From the NCBI RefSeq assembly GCF_016905445.1, contig NZ_JAFEXF010000048.1:1-42132 (forward strand): a stretch of DNA of 42,132 nucleotides. The letters are read 5' to 3'. The DNA comes from Streptomyces sp. G44. GTDB taxonomy: Bacteria; Actinomycetota; Actinomycetes; Streptomycetales; Streptomycetaceae. Of the stretch, positions 7,903 through 15,378 are shown in pieces. The first letter of the stretch is position 1, and the number at the start of each line of letters is the position of its first letter. The notes beneath the pieces are model-generated. The model did not search any database. It saw nothing but the letters and a program-made list of their open reading frames with translations, and was not told where the DNA came from. The position numbers were made by a program, and so were the translations under genes.

Positions 7903-8923
7903 TTTTGTTCTGGCCGCCCAGTTCCCCGGACAGGGGCAGGGGGAGGCGCTGCACCGGGCGGTGCGCTCCGCCGAGGTGGCGGAGGAGGCGGGGCTGGACT
8001 CGGTCTGGCTCGCCGAGCACCACTTCGTGCCGTACGGCACATGCCCCTCGGCGGTGACCCTGGCGGCGCTGCTCCTCGGCCGGACCCGGCGGATCCGGGT
8101 CGGCACGGCCGTGAGCGTCCTGCCCACCGCGCATCCCGTCGCGCTCGGCGAGCAGGCGGCCCTGCTCCACGTCACGTCGGGCGGCAGGTTCTCGCTCGGC
8201 GTCGGCCGGGGCGGGCCGTGGGTGGACCTGGAGGTCTTCGGCGCGGGCCTCGACGCGTACGAGAAAGGGTTCCCCGACTCCCTGGACCTGCTGCTCAGGT
8301 GGCTGACCGAGCCGCGGGTCGAGAGCTCGGGCGAGCGGTTCGCCTTCCGGGAGGTCGCCGTCGTGCCGCGCCCGCAGGAGGCGCTGTGCGGGCAGGGCGA
8401 CAGCCGTCCCGAGGTGGTCCTCGCCTGCACCTCGCCGGCCAGTGTGCGGCTCGCCGCGCAGCGCGGTCTGCCGATGCTGCTCGGCATGCACGCGGGCGAC
8501 GACGAGAAGGCCGAAATGGTGGCCCTGTGGGAACGGCACGCACACGCCGCCGGGCATACGCCGGAGGTAATCGCCACGGCTTCGCACGTGTCCGCCGGCG
8601 TGGTGCAGATCGGCGACCGCCCCCTGGAGGCCGCCGAGACGTTACAGAAAGCGATGCCGGGCTGGCTCAAGCAGGGCCTGGACGCCCATGTGACGGTCGA
8701 CGGCCGCCGCCGCGCCATGCGGGACCCCCTGGCGTACACCGAGTTGCTCTGCGGCCTGCACCCCGTGGGGACCCCGCGGGTGTGCGCGGACCGGCTCGCG
8801 GCCACGGCGGAGCGCACGGGCATCACGCGCTTCGCACTGCTCGTGGAGGGCTCGGGCGACCTCGCGGCCACGGAGGAGAACGTACGGCGGCTGGGGGCCG
8901 AGGTGCTGCCCCAGCTCGTGTGA
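7889..8923 (+). CDS. LLM-class (luciferase-like, probably F420-dependent) oxidoreductase with a TTA codon
   Basis: A 344-residue protein of the luciferase-like monooxygenase fold: MRVGSFVLAAQFPGQ at the start, the SVWLAEHHF motif, TRRIRVGTAVSVLP and GVGRGGPWVDLEV in the TIM-barrel core. Members use FMNH2 or coenzyme F420; in actinomycetes F420 is usual, but the sequence alone does not settle the cofactor or substrate. The ATG at 7889 follows AGGAGG-type sequence and overlaps a small ORF. Codon 252 (8642-8644, in ETLQK) is TTA, the rare leucine codon read by the bldA tRNA, so expression should depend on bldA and development. A bidirectional terminator follows. Confidence 0.88.
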   Translation: MRVGSFVLAAQFPGQGQGEALHRAVRSAEVAEEAGLDSVWLAEHHFVPYGTCPSAVTLAALLLGRTRRIRVGTAVSVLPTAHPVALGEQAALLHVTSGGRFSLGVGRGGPWVDLEVFGAGLDAYEKGFPDSLDLLLRWLTEPRVESSGERFAFREVAVVPRPQEALCGQGDSRPEVVLACTSPASVRLAAQRGLPMLLGMHAGDDEKAEMVALWERHAHAAGHTPEVIATASHVSAGVVQIGDRPLEAAETLQKAMPGWLKQGLDAHVTVDGRRRAMRDPLAYTELLCGLHPVGTPRVCADRLAATAERTGITRFALLVEGSGDLAATEENVRRLGAEVLPQLV

Positions 8924-8955
8924 CCACCCGGCCCCTGGAGCGGGCCGGGACGGGA

Positions 8956-9000
8956 GCTGCCGCTCCGGACTGATACACCTCCCGCGTACGGAGCGGCAGC
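8956..9000. terminator. Bidirectional terminator between convergent genes
   Basis: GCTGCCGCTCCG (8956-8967) and CGGAGCGGCAGC (8989-9000) form a perfect 12-bp stem with a 21-nt loop, between the oxidoreductase stop (8923) and the stop of the minus-strand gene (9009). It serves both strands. Confidence 0.75.
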
Positions 9001-9008
9001 AACAAACG

Positions 9009-9401
9009 TCAGCAGTCCCGCAGTTCGGGCGACTGGTTGAGCAGCTGGCCCCGGATCGAGGTGAAACGGGCAAGCCTGTCGTCCACCGAGGAATCCAGCG
9101 GGAAAACCGCCACACGGTGGCAGTTCTGGAATGCCAGACGCACTCCGAAGTGCCGCTGAAGAGCGCCGCGAATCGCGTCACTCGCGAGCGCGCGCAGCAG
9201 CTGTCCACGTGCCTGCTCGTCCGGGGGCGGCGTCTGGTTGTCGGCGAACTCTCCGCCGTCGACCTTCAGCTGGGCCACCAGGGAGCTGATCATCTCCCAT
9301 GCGTAAGGCAGGGAGGTCCGGACGCAGTCGACGAAAGCTGCTTCGTCCACCTCGCCTCGCTCGGCCTGTTCCAACAGTGCCGGTGAGACGTCGAGCGACA
9401 T
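9009..9401 (-). CDS. SCO5389-family conserved protein of unknown function
   Basis: A 130-residue soluble protein beginning [20 protein letters not shown]. The ATG at 9401 has a GGAGA ribosome site five to nine bases upstream; longer frames read into the nucS promoter region and lack support. I recognise it as the protein found beside nucS in Streptomyces (SCO5389 type). No catalytic motif stands out; it is predicted helical with a single Cys pair (FVDCVR, FQNCHR). It is divergent from nucS across 254 bp. Function unknown. Confidence 0.8.
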   Translation of the reverse strand: MSLDVSPALLEQAERGEVDEAAFVDCVRTSLPYAWEMISSLVAQLKVDGGEFADNQTPPPDEQARGQLLRALASDAIRGALQRHFGVRLAFQNCHRVAVFPLDSSVDDRLARFTSIRGQLLNQSPELRDC

Positions 9402-9641
9402 GGGTTCTCCTCTCGCACCCCCGTCGAGCGAGGGCTTACGGACAGGGATGGAGTCCGCATACGCAGCGTGCACGGATGGCGACCTCCCGCTTCTACGGTA
9501 GGCAACGCGCGGTGACCGCACCAGGAGATTGGGCGCATAACCGGCCAGGATCGAACGGGGCCATCGACGGACAAGTCGCACGATCCCCACGGTCCCCACC
9601 GGCCCCGGACGGACGAATCGCGTGCACCGCCCCGAGTCGAG

Positions 9642-9647
9642 TAGCGT
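9642..9647 (+). promoter_or_regulatory. Putative -10 box of leaderless nucS mRNA
   Basis: TAGCGT ends eight bases before the nucS ATG, which has no Shine-Dalgarno sequence. The same hexamer stands in the same place before the ATPase gene at 3202. No convincing -35 box is seen. Confidence 0.35.
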
Positions 9648-9655
9648 TGCGCCCC

Positions 9656-10327
9656 ATGCGTCTCGTCATTGCCCGATGCTCCGTGGACTACGCGGGCCGG
9701 CTCACCGCCCATCTCCCGTCGGCCCCCCGTCTGATCCTTGTGAAGGCGGACGGCAGTGTCTCGATCCACGCGGACGACAGGGCCTACAAACCCCTCAACT
9801 GGATGTCGCCGCCCTGCACCCTGAAGGAGGGCTCGGGGGACGACGCCGGTGTGTGGACCGTCGTGAACAAAGCGGGCGAGAAACTCATCATCACGATGGA
9901 GGAAGTCCTGCACGACTCCTCCCACGAGCTGGGCGTGGACCCCGGCCTCATCAAGGACGGCGTGGAAGCGCACCTCCAGGAGCTCCTCGCCGACCGGATC
10001 GAGACCCTCGGTGAGGGATACTCGCTCATCCGCCGCGAGTACATGACGGCGATCGGCCCGGTCGACATCCTCTGCCGGGACGCCGACGGGCAGACGGTCG
10101 CCGTGGAGATCAAACGGCGCGGCGAGATCGACGGCGTCGAGCAACTCACCCGCTATCTGGAGCTGTTGAACCGCGACCCGCACCTGGCGCCGGTCAAGGG
10201 CATCTTCGCTGCCCAGGAGATCAAGCCGCAGGCCCGCGTCCTCGCCACGGACCGCGGCATCGGCTGCGCGATCCTCGACTACAACGCGCTGCGCGGCATC
10301 GAGGACGACAAGCTGCGGCTGTTCTGA
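9656..10327 (+). CDS. nucS: NucS/EndoMS mismatch-specific endonuclease
   Basis: A 223-residue enzyme that cuts double-stranded DNA at mismatches and replaces MutSL in actinobacteria (family knowledge). The N-terminal DNA-binding domain ([16 protein letters not shown]) is followed by the nuclease core with the restriction-enzyme-like triad D137 (GPVDILC), E151 and K153 (VAVEIKRR). The C terminus, [10 protein letters not shown], fits a sliding-clamp-binding tail. All catalytic residues are present. The ATG at 9656 gives the expected N terminus and appears leaderless. A strong terminator follows directly. Confidence 0.95.
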   Translation: MRLVIARCSVDYAGRLTAHLPSAPRLILVKADGSVSIHADDRAYKPLNWMSPPCTLKEGSGDDAGVWTVVNKAGEKLIITMEEVLHDSSHELGVDPGLIKDGVEAHLQELLADRIETLGEGYSLIRREYMTAIGPVDILCRDADGQTVAVEIKRRGEIDGVEQLTRYLELLNRDPHLAPVKGIFAAQEIKPQARVLATDRGIGCAILDYNALRGIEDDKLRLF

Positions 10328-10343
10328 GAGACATCACACCTCC

Positions 10344-10383
10344 GTGTGAGGGGCCGGGTCCTGCGGGACCCGGCCCCTCACAC
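10344..10383. terminator. Strong hairpin terminator shared by nucS and the convergent NTPase gene
   Basis: Perfect 18-bp stem, with left arm 10344-10361 starting GTGTGAGGGGCC and right arm 10366-10383, closed by the 4-nt loop TGCG. It lies between the stops of nucS (10327) and the minus-strand gene (10403), so it is probably bidirectional. Confidence 0.85.
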
Positions 10384-10402
10384 GCAGAGACGGTCAGGCG
10401 GC

Positions 10403-12922
10403 CTACGGCGACCCCGCCGGGCCGCTCGCCGAGTCCGACGTGTCCGGCGAGGAGGGCGGGGCCTGGGTCGTGGGCGGGTTCGTCGGCGGTGTGGTCGGCG
10501 GGTCCGTGGGCTTGTCGGTCGGCTTGTCCGTCGGCTTGTCCGTCGGCTTGTCGGTCGGCTTGTCGGTGGGCTTGTCCGTCGGTTCGTCCGTGGGCTTGCC
10601 GGTCGGCTTGTCCGTCGGTTCGCCGGTCGGTCCGTTCGTGGGCTTCCGCGAGGGCTCGGCGCTGGTGCTCGGCCTGCCCGAGGGCGCGCCGCTCGCGGAC
10701 GGCTTCGGGTCGTCGGCGGTGCCGACGACGCCATCCCTGCCCGGGTCGCGGGGACCGTCGGTGAAGTCCCGCGGGGGCTCGTCGGCGCTCTGACCGCCTC
10801 CGTCGCGGTCCTCCCGCGCGGACTGCTCCGTCTTGACCCGGTCGCCGTCGGGGCGGTCGCCGTCGGAGGTGGCGCCGAGCGTGACGACGGTGCCGAGGAC
10901 GACGGCGAGCAGGGCGCCCGCGCCCGCGGCGACGAGGTTGCGCCGGGTGCCGCCGAGGAGGGAGCGACGGCTCGGCACCGGGCCCGCGCCGGGCACGGCC
11001 TTGCCGGCGACCAGGGTCACGGCCTCGGCGGACGGGCCGGGCGGCGCGAAGGCCGCCGGGACGCCGCCCAGGGGCGACGCGGACTCCTCGTAGCGCGCTT
11101 CGGGGAGCTCCTCTCCGGCGGCCGTGCGCCCGCCGGGCGGTGTGCCGCCGGAGCGGTCCGCGACCAGGGCGAGGGCCCGGCGCCCGGAGATCATGCCGCG
11201 CTTGTCGGCGAGGGCGCCGCGCAGCCCGATGGAGGCCTCCAGCTCGGCGCGGGCCCGGTCCAGCTGCCCCCCGCAGAGCGCCAGGACCCCCAACTCGTGG
11301 TGGAAGTACGCCTCTTCGGCGACCTCTCCGGCGTTGCGTGCCGCTTCCTGGCCGGACCGCAGGGCGCGTTCCCAGGCGCCCCAGTGGAGCCCTCCGGCGA
11401 AGGCGGGCGCCGCGGTGCGGGCCAGTAGCACGGCGGCGCCGCTCTCCGAGGTGACCAGGGCGGCGAGGGCGGCCTGCACGGCGTCCGCCTCGGCCGCCAC
11501 CCGCTCCGGGGTGACCGAGGGGTGCCCGGCCCACCAGGCGTAGTGCTGGGCGGCGGTCCGGGCGTACTCGGCGGCCTCGTCGGCGTACCCGGAGCCCTCC
11601 AGCTGGGCCCGGACTCCGGCGGCGAGGCGGTAGCGGGAGCCGACGGCGGTGACCAGGGCGCAGCCGACGAGCTCGGCGAGGGCCGCGTCGGCGTGGGTGT
11701 CGCCGACCAGGGCGGGCAGGTGGGCCTGGTGCGGCAGTTCGCCGCCGAGGGCGACGGCGAACTTCAGGGTGTCGCGGGCGGACGGGCTGAGCCGCGAGGC
11801 GAGCAGGGCCGCGGGCGCGGCTCCGTCGGCGAGGGAAGGCAGCGGGACGTCGGCGCCGCCGTCGTCCACAGGCGCGTCGAAGGGCGCGTCGGCGGAGGTC
11901 TGGGCGGTGGCCTGGGCGGAGGTCTGGGCGGTGGCCTGGGTGAAGTGGCCGTTCTTCTCGAAGGCGTGCGGGTCGGCGCGGAGCTGGTCGCGCTGGCGCA
12001 GCAGGGCGCCCGCCTGGACGAAGCGCAGGGGCAGCCCCTCGGACTCGAACCACAGGTCGCCCGCCCAGTTGGCCTCCTCGTCGTCCAGGACCCGGCCGAC
12101 GGCGCGCTCCAGGAGCTCCAGGGTGCTGCCGCGGCCGAGGCCGGCGAGGAAGACCTCGTCGAGGCGGGAGTCGGCGGACGGGGCGGCGACGTCGGGCGTC
12201 GCGGAGAGGAGGAAGGCGCACTCGGGTGTCGCGTCGAGCAGTTCGTCGAGGCCCGCGCCGCCGAACTCCAGGTCGTCGAGGACGACGACCGCGCCGATGT
12301 CGCGGACGAGTTCGAGCAGCAGGGAGCGCTCGGGGCGGAGCAGGGGCGCGTCGTAGACGGTGGCGCAGAGGTCGTACAGCAGTTCGCCGGGTGTCTTGCG
12401 GTAGCCGCAGAGCCGGACGACGCCGTCGGGCGCGAGGTCCGCGCAGTCGTCGGCGACGGCGTCGAGAAGCGCGGTGCGGCCCGATCCGGCGGGCCCGGTG
12501 AGCCGGACCGAACGGCCGCGCGCGAGGAGCCGCACGAGGCGCTCACGCTCTTCCTGGCGTTCCAGGAGGGGCAGCCTCGGCAGGGCGGGGCCCGGCGGGA
12601 CGGGCGGCGCGGCGGCGCGGCGCAGTGCGGCGCGCTCGGCGGCGGTGCGCCTGGTGGGCCGGTCGGGCCGCTCCCCGGGCGGGCAGGGCTCTATCTCGCT
12701 GCCGTCGACGGGGTTGACGGTGAGCAGGAAGTCGCCCGAGACGAGCCGGACGGTGCGGGCCAGCGCGGGTGCGGGCTGGCCGAAGTCGGGCGTCAGAGGG
12801 TCCCGCGGGCGCGGCGGCGGCGCCGGGCTGTCATGGTCGTCGTGGTGGTCCTGGGCGCGGCCGCCGTGGCCGTGCTCCTCGGGCCTGTGGTGCGTCGGAT
12901 CCATCGGGTCCATCGGGTCCAT
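10403..12922 (-). CDS. STAND/NB-ARC-like NTPase with one membrane span and a KPTD-repeat tail
   Basis: An 839-residue protein. After a Pro-rich N terminus comes an NTPase domain with the P-loop GPAGSGRT, in which the usual Walker-A Lys is Arg, and Walker B as AVVVLDDLEF. A helical, TPR-like middle follows (around HHELGVLALCGGQLDRARAEL). A single membrane span lies at about 660-683, then a 156-residue Asp/Pro/Thr-rich tail with (KPTD)n repeats. The layout suggests a cytoplasmic NTPase anchored by a span, with a tail reaching into the wall (inference). The start codon is one of three ATGs in an MDPMDPMDP repeat; the first (12922) has a GGGGGG ribosome site. A signalling role like other STAND proteins is likely, but the partner is unknown. 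Longer frames upstream to 13582 are not supported. Confidence 0.7.
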   Translation of the reverse strand: MDPMDPMDPTHHRPEEHGHGGRAQDHHDDHDSPAPPPRPRDPLTPDFGQPAPALARTVRLVSGDFLLTVNPVDGSEIEPCPPGERPDRPTRRTAAERAALRRAAAPPVPPGPALPRLPLLERQEERERLVRLLARGRSVRLTGPAGSGRTALLDAVADDCADLAPDGVVRLCGYRKTPGELLYDLCATVYDAPLLRPERSLLLELVRDIGAVVVLDDLEFGGAGLDELLDATPECAFLLSATPDVAAPSADSRLDEVFLAGLGRGSTLELLERAVGRVLDDEEANWAGDLWFESEGLPLRFVQAGALLRQRDQLRADPHAFEKNGHFTQATAQTSAQATAQTSADAPFDAPVDDGGADVPLPSLADGAAPAALLASRLSPSARDTLKFAVALGGELPHQAHLPALVGDTHADAALAELVGCALVTAVGSRYRLAAGVRAQLEGSGYADEAAEYARTAAQHYAWWAGHPSVTPERVAAEADAVQAALAALVTSESGAAVLLARTAAPAFAGGLHWGAWERALRSGQEAARNAGEVAEEAYFHHELGVLALCGGQLDRARAELEASIGLRGALADKRGMISGRRALALVADRSGGTPPGGRTAAGEELPEARYEESASPLGGVPAAFAPPGPSAEAVTLVAGKAVPGAGPVPSRRSLLGGTRRNLVAAGAGALLAVVLGTVVTLGATSDGDRPDGDRVKTEQSAREDRDGGGQSADEPPRDFTDGPRDPGRDGVVGTADDPKPSASGAPSGRPSTSAEPSRKPTNGPTGEPTDKPTGKPTDEPTDKPTDKPTDKPTDKPTDKPTDKPTDPPTTPPTNPPTTQAPPSSPDTSDSASGPAGSP
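10502..10627 (-). repeat. 12-bp tandem repeat encoding (KPTD)n
   Basis: About ten units of 12 bp, each encoding Lys-Pro-Thr-Asp or a variant (EPTD, KPTG). Several neighbouring units are identical in DNA, so copy number is likely to vary between strains by slippage. No spacers are present, which excludes CRISPR. Confidence 0.9.
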
Positions 12923-13067
12923 GGTCAAAGCCCCCCAGATGCGTGGTGTGCAGAGCCCCCTCCGGCCTTCGTGCACACTGCGCTGTCGCTTCTGGTCCGG
13001 TGCCCCCGTGCGGGTTCGTCTATCGGTGGGCGACCGAACCCTAGGCCTTCGCACAGTATCTACGAGA

Positions 13068-13105
13068 GGGCGGGGTGCCGTCCCGCCCGAGACGTCACGG
13101 TCTCG
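13068..13105 (-). terminator. Terminator of the STAS gene
   Basis: GGGCGGG (13068-13074) pairs with CCCGCCC (13082-13088) and, overlapping it, CGAGAC (13088-13093) pairs with GTCTCG (13100-13105). Both sit 26-60 bases downstream of the STAS stop on the minus strand. There is no clear U-tract. Confidence 0.5.
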
Positions 13106-13130
13106 TGAGGATTGCGCGTGGGGTTCCGGT

Positions 13131-13454
13131 TCAGACCCTGGGGAGCGATTCGACGCCGATGCCGCCCTCGATGGCGAGGATGCGGTGCAGCCTCGTCGCG
13201 ACGAGCAGGCGCTGCATCTGCGGCGGCACGTGGCGCAGGACGAGCCTGCGTCCGCACCGCCCGGCGCGGCGGTGGGCGCCCATGATGACGCCGAGTCCCG
13301 TGGCGTCCCACGAGTCGAGTTCGGACAGGTCCAGCACCAGGTCGCCGGCGCCGTCGTCGACGGCCGAGTGCAGGACCGAACGGGCGTCCGCCGCGCTGCG
13401 TACGTCGAGGCGGCCCCCGACGACCAGCTGGGCCTGGTCGCCCCTGATGTGCAT
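13131..13454 (-). CDS. STAS-domain protein (anti-sigma-factor-antagonist fold) without the phospho-Ser
   Basis: A 107-residue single STAS domain: strand-rich start (HIRGDQAQLVVGGRLDV), then LVLDLSELDSWDATGLGVIMG, then a C-terminal helix. In SpoIIAA/RsbV the motif is D-S-(S/T)-G, with the first Ser phosphorylated by an anti-sigma kinase. Here it reads D-A-T-G (51-54 region), so that Ser is Ala and only the following Thr could be modified. It may be a constitutively free antagonist or a different type of switch. The ATG at 13454 has GGGGAG upstream. No anti-sigma kinase or sigma gene is adjacent. Confidence 0.85.
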   Translation of the reverse strand: MHIRGDQAQLVVGGRLDVRSAADARSVLHSAVDDGAGDLVLDLSELDSWDATGLGVIMGAHRRAGRCGRRLVLRHVPPQMQRLLVATRLHRILAIEGGIGVESLPRV

Positions 13455-13494
13455 ATGCGCTCCCCGAGAGTGCCGTGTCTGCTGTGACGTCTGA

Positions 13495-13524
13495 TCAGTA
13501 AGCCGTCTGCGTATGTCACAGCAA
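13495..13524 (-). promoter_or_regulatory. Possible promoter of the STAS gene
   Basis: Reading the minus strand, TTGCTG (13519-13524) and TACTGA (13495-13500) are separated by 18 bases, a fair match to a vegetative-type promoter, and lie about 40 bases above the start codon. Confidence 0.35.
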
Positions 13525-13660
13525 CTGACTGCCGCGTGGGCGAGGAAGTTGCCGTCTGTAAGCGAACCGATACCGAATTCACTCCGAGGGGTGACCCAGG
13601 AGAGCGACGAACCGTCGGACGAGGCGTCAGAAGGCGTACGCGGCACGCGTGGGGCCGGAC

Positions 13661-14509
13661 TCAGTGCTTGTAGAAGCCCTGCCCGCTCTTGCGCCCGATG
13701 TCACCGGCGTCAACCATCCGGCGCATCAGCTCCGGCGGCGCGAACTTCTCGTCCTGGGACTCCGTGTAGATGTTGCTCGTGGCGTGCAGCAGGATGTCGA
13801 CGCCCGTGAGGTCGGCGGTCGCGAGCGGACCCATGGCGTGGCCGAAGCCGAGCTTGCAGGCGATGTCGATGTCCTCGGCGGTGGCGACGCCCGACTCGTA
13901 GAGCTTGGCGGCCTCGACGACGAGCGCCGAGATCAGACGGGTCGTCACGAAGCCGGCGACGTCGCGGTTGACGACGATGCAGGTCTTGCCGACGGACTCG
14001 GCGAACTCCCGGGTGCGGGCCAGGGTTTCGTCGCTGGTCTTGTAGCCGCGCACCAGTTCGCACAGCTGCATCATCGGCACCGGCGAGAAGAAGTGGGCGC
14101 CGACGACGCGCTCCGGGCGCTCCGTCACGGCCGCGATCTTGGTGATCGGGATGGCGGAGGTGTTGGAGGCGAGCACCGCGTCCTCGCGCACCAGCTTGTC
14201 CAGCGTGCGGAAGATCTCGTGCTTGACCTCGAGCTTCTCGAAGACGGCCTCGACGACGATGTCCGCGTCGGCGACGGCGTCCAGGTCGGTGGTGGCCGTG
14301 ATGCGCGCGAGCGCGGCCTCGGCGTCGTCGGCGGCGAGCTTGCCCTTGCCCACGAACTTGTCGTACGACGCCTTGATCCCGTCGGTGCCACGGGTCAGGG
14401 CCTCATCGGTGACGTCGCGCAGGACGACGTCCCAGCCCGCCTGGGCGGAGACCTGAGCGATGCCGGATCCCATGAGTCCGGCTCCGATGACGGCGAGCTT
14501 CCGTGCCAC
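13661..14509 (-). CDS. 3-hydroxybutyryl-CoA (3-hydroxyacyl-CoA) dehydrogenase
   Basis: A 282-residue enzyme that interconverts 3-hydroxyacyl-CoA and 3-oxoacyl-CoA with NAD(P), in butyrate/PHB or fatty-acid metabolism. The Rossmann site is AVIGAGLMGSGIA (6-18). Substrate and catalytic motifs are present: ASNTSAIPIT, the catalytic His in VVGAHFFSPVP, and the C-terminal ending GRKSGQGFYKH typical of the family. The GTG at 14509 has a GGGAG box upstream; an alternative GTG at 14536 would add nine residues and has no ribosome site. It is alone in its transcription unit. Confidence 0.92.
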   Translation of the reverse strand: MARKLAVIGAGLMGSGIAQVSAQAGWDVVLRDVTDEALTRGTDGIKASYDKFVGKGKLAADDAEAALARITATTDLDAVADADIVVEAVFEKLEVKHEIFRTLDKLVREDAVLASNTSAIPITKIAAVTERPERVVGAHFFSPVPMMQLCELVRGYKTSDETLARTREFAESVGKTCIVVNRDVAGFVTTRLISALVVEAAKLYESGVATAEDIDIACKLGFGHAMGPLATADLTGVDILLHATSNIYTESQDEKFAPPELMRRMVDAGDIGRKSGQGFYKH

Positions 14510-14664
14510 TGTTCCGACTCCCCTACCGCTTGTCACGCTTGGCTTGCACGCTGTTTACGTATGCCTCTGGAGCGGACATTAGCGGCCGTGAGGGCGTCTG
14601 TGCGGGTGAAGAGATGCGCGTCACGTCTCAGCTGACGGACATCACACCCGCGCGCCCCCACATG

Positions 14665-15306
14665 TCACTTGGCGGCGCGCACCGCGTAGTTGAGCACCTT
14701 CTCGCCGAGGAGGGACCTCATCTCGTCGAGCAGGACGAGCGCCTCGCGGGAGACCTCGGCGGCCTCGCGGCCCTTGGCCATCTCGTCACCGATCCAGCCC
14801 ATGAGCGTGCCGTGGATCCAGGAGAGCTGTCCGGCGACGAGCGCGGGCAGCGGGTCGCCCCCGGCCGCGCCCGTCTCCTCGGCGAGGGTCTCGGTGAGGT
14901 GGTCGAGGGCCTCCTGCTGGATGGCCCAGAGGCGGGACCGCAGCGGCTGGGCCTCGGTGATGACCTTCATGAAGTCGGCCCAGCCGGGGAAGAGCCCGAC
15001 GCCGGGCGAGAGCCCCTCGACGTCGGCGCCCAGTTCGCGCAGGACCGCGTCGGCGGCGGACTCGCCGTCGCGGCGGCCGCGCACGTAGCGGGAGAGCCGG
15101 TCGACGACGTCCTCACCCCGGTCGAGGAAGAGGTCCTCCTTGGCCGGGAAGTAGTTGTAGACCGTGTTGACGGACACGTCGGCGGCCTCGGCGATGTCGG
15201 CGATGGTCACCGTGACGAAGCCGTGCTCCAGGAAGAGTCCGGTCGCGATATCCGAGATGCGCTGTTTCGTCTGCCGCTTCTTGCGCTCTCTGAGCCCCTC
15301 AGCCAT
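14665..15306 (-). CDS. TetR-family transcriptional regulator
   Basis: A 213-residue repressor-type protein. The N-terminal helix-turn-helix is IADIAEAADVSVNTVYNYFP, followed by a ligand-binding helical domain ending in a short basic tail. The ATG at 15306 has AGGA eight bases upstream; an ATG three codons earlier (15315) is possible. It is divergent from a DrrAB-like ABC exporter across a 72-bp AT-rich gap containing an imperfect inverted repeat, so it probably represses that exporter and itself until a ligand binds (inference from arrangement). Confidence 0.9.
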   Translation of the reverse strand: MAEGLRERKKRQTKQRISDIATGLFLEHGFVTVTIADIAEAADVSVNTVYNYFPAKEDLFLDRGEDVVDRLSRYVRGRRDGESAADAVLRELGADVEGLSPGVGLFPGWADFMKVITEAQPLRSRLWAIQQEALDHLTETLAEETGAAGGDPLPALVAGQLSWIHGTLMGWIGDEMAKGREAAEVSREALVLLDEMRSLLGEKVLNYAVRAAK

Positions 15307-15326
15307 GCCGCCCATCCTAGGCGCAC

Positions 15327-15355
15327 TGAAAACTTGGTGGCATTGCAAAATTTCA
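15327..15355. promoter_or_regulatory. Candidate TetR operator between regulator and exporter
   Basis: TGAAAACTTGG (15327-15337) and GCAAAATTTCA (15345-15355) form an imperfect inverted repeat, 8 of 11 positions paired, around a 7-bp centre. The site lies in the AT-rich gap between the two divergent starts, where a TetR dimer would block both promoters. Confidence 0.4.
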
Positions 15356-15378
15356 TCGACTCTGTTTTTGTGGTCACC

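Noticed and set aside
10502..10627. CRISPR array
   Set aside because: The 12-bp units are contiguous, in frame and encode KPTD; there are no spacers or cas genes.
11522..13108. 528-codon plus-strand frame opposite the STAND-like NTPase
   Set aside because: Low-complexity Gly/Val/Glu product typical of the antisense frame in high-GC DNA; the minus-strand product has domain motifs.
12923..13582. N-terminal extension of the NTPase gene to 13582
   Set aside because: It would run through the terminator of the STAS gene and antiparallel to its coding frame; the MDP-repeat ATGs with a G-rich ribosome site are a better start.
14503..15378. N-terminal extension of the DrrA-like ATPase to 14503
   Set aside because: The added part is antisense to the TetR gene; the ATPase family starts at the ATG at 15379.
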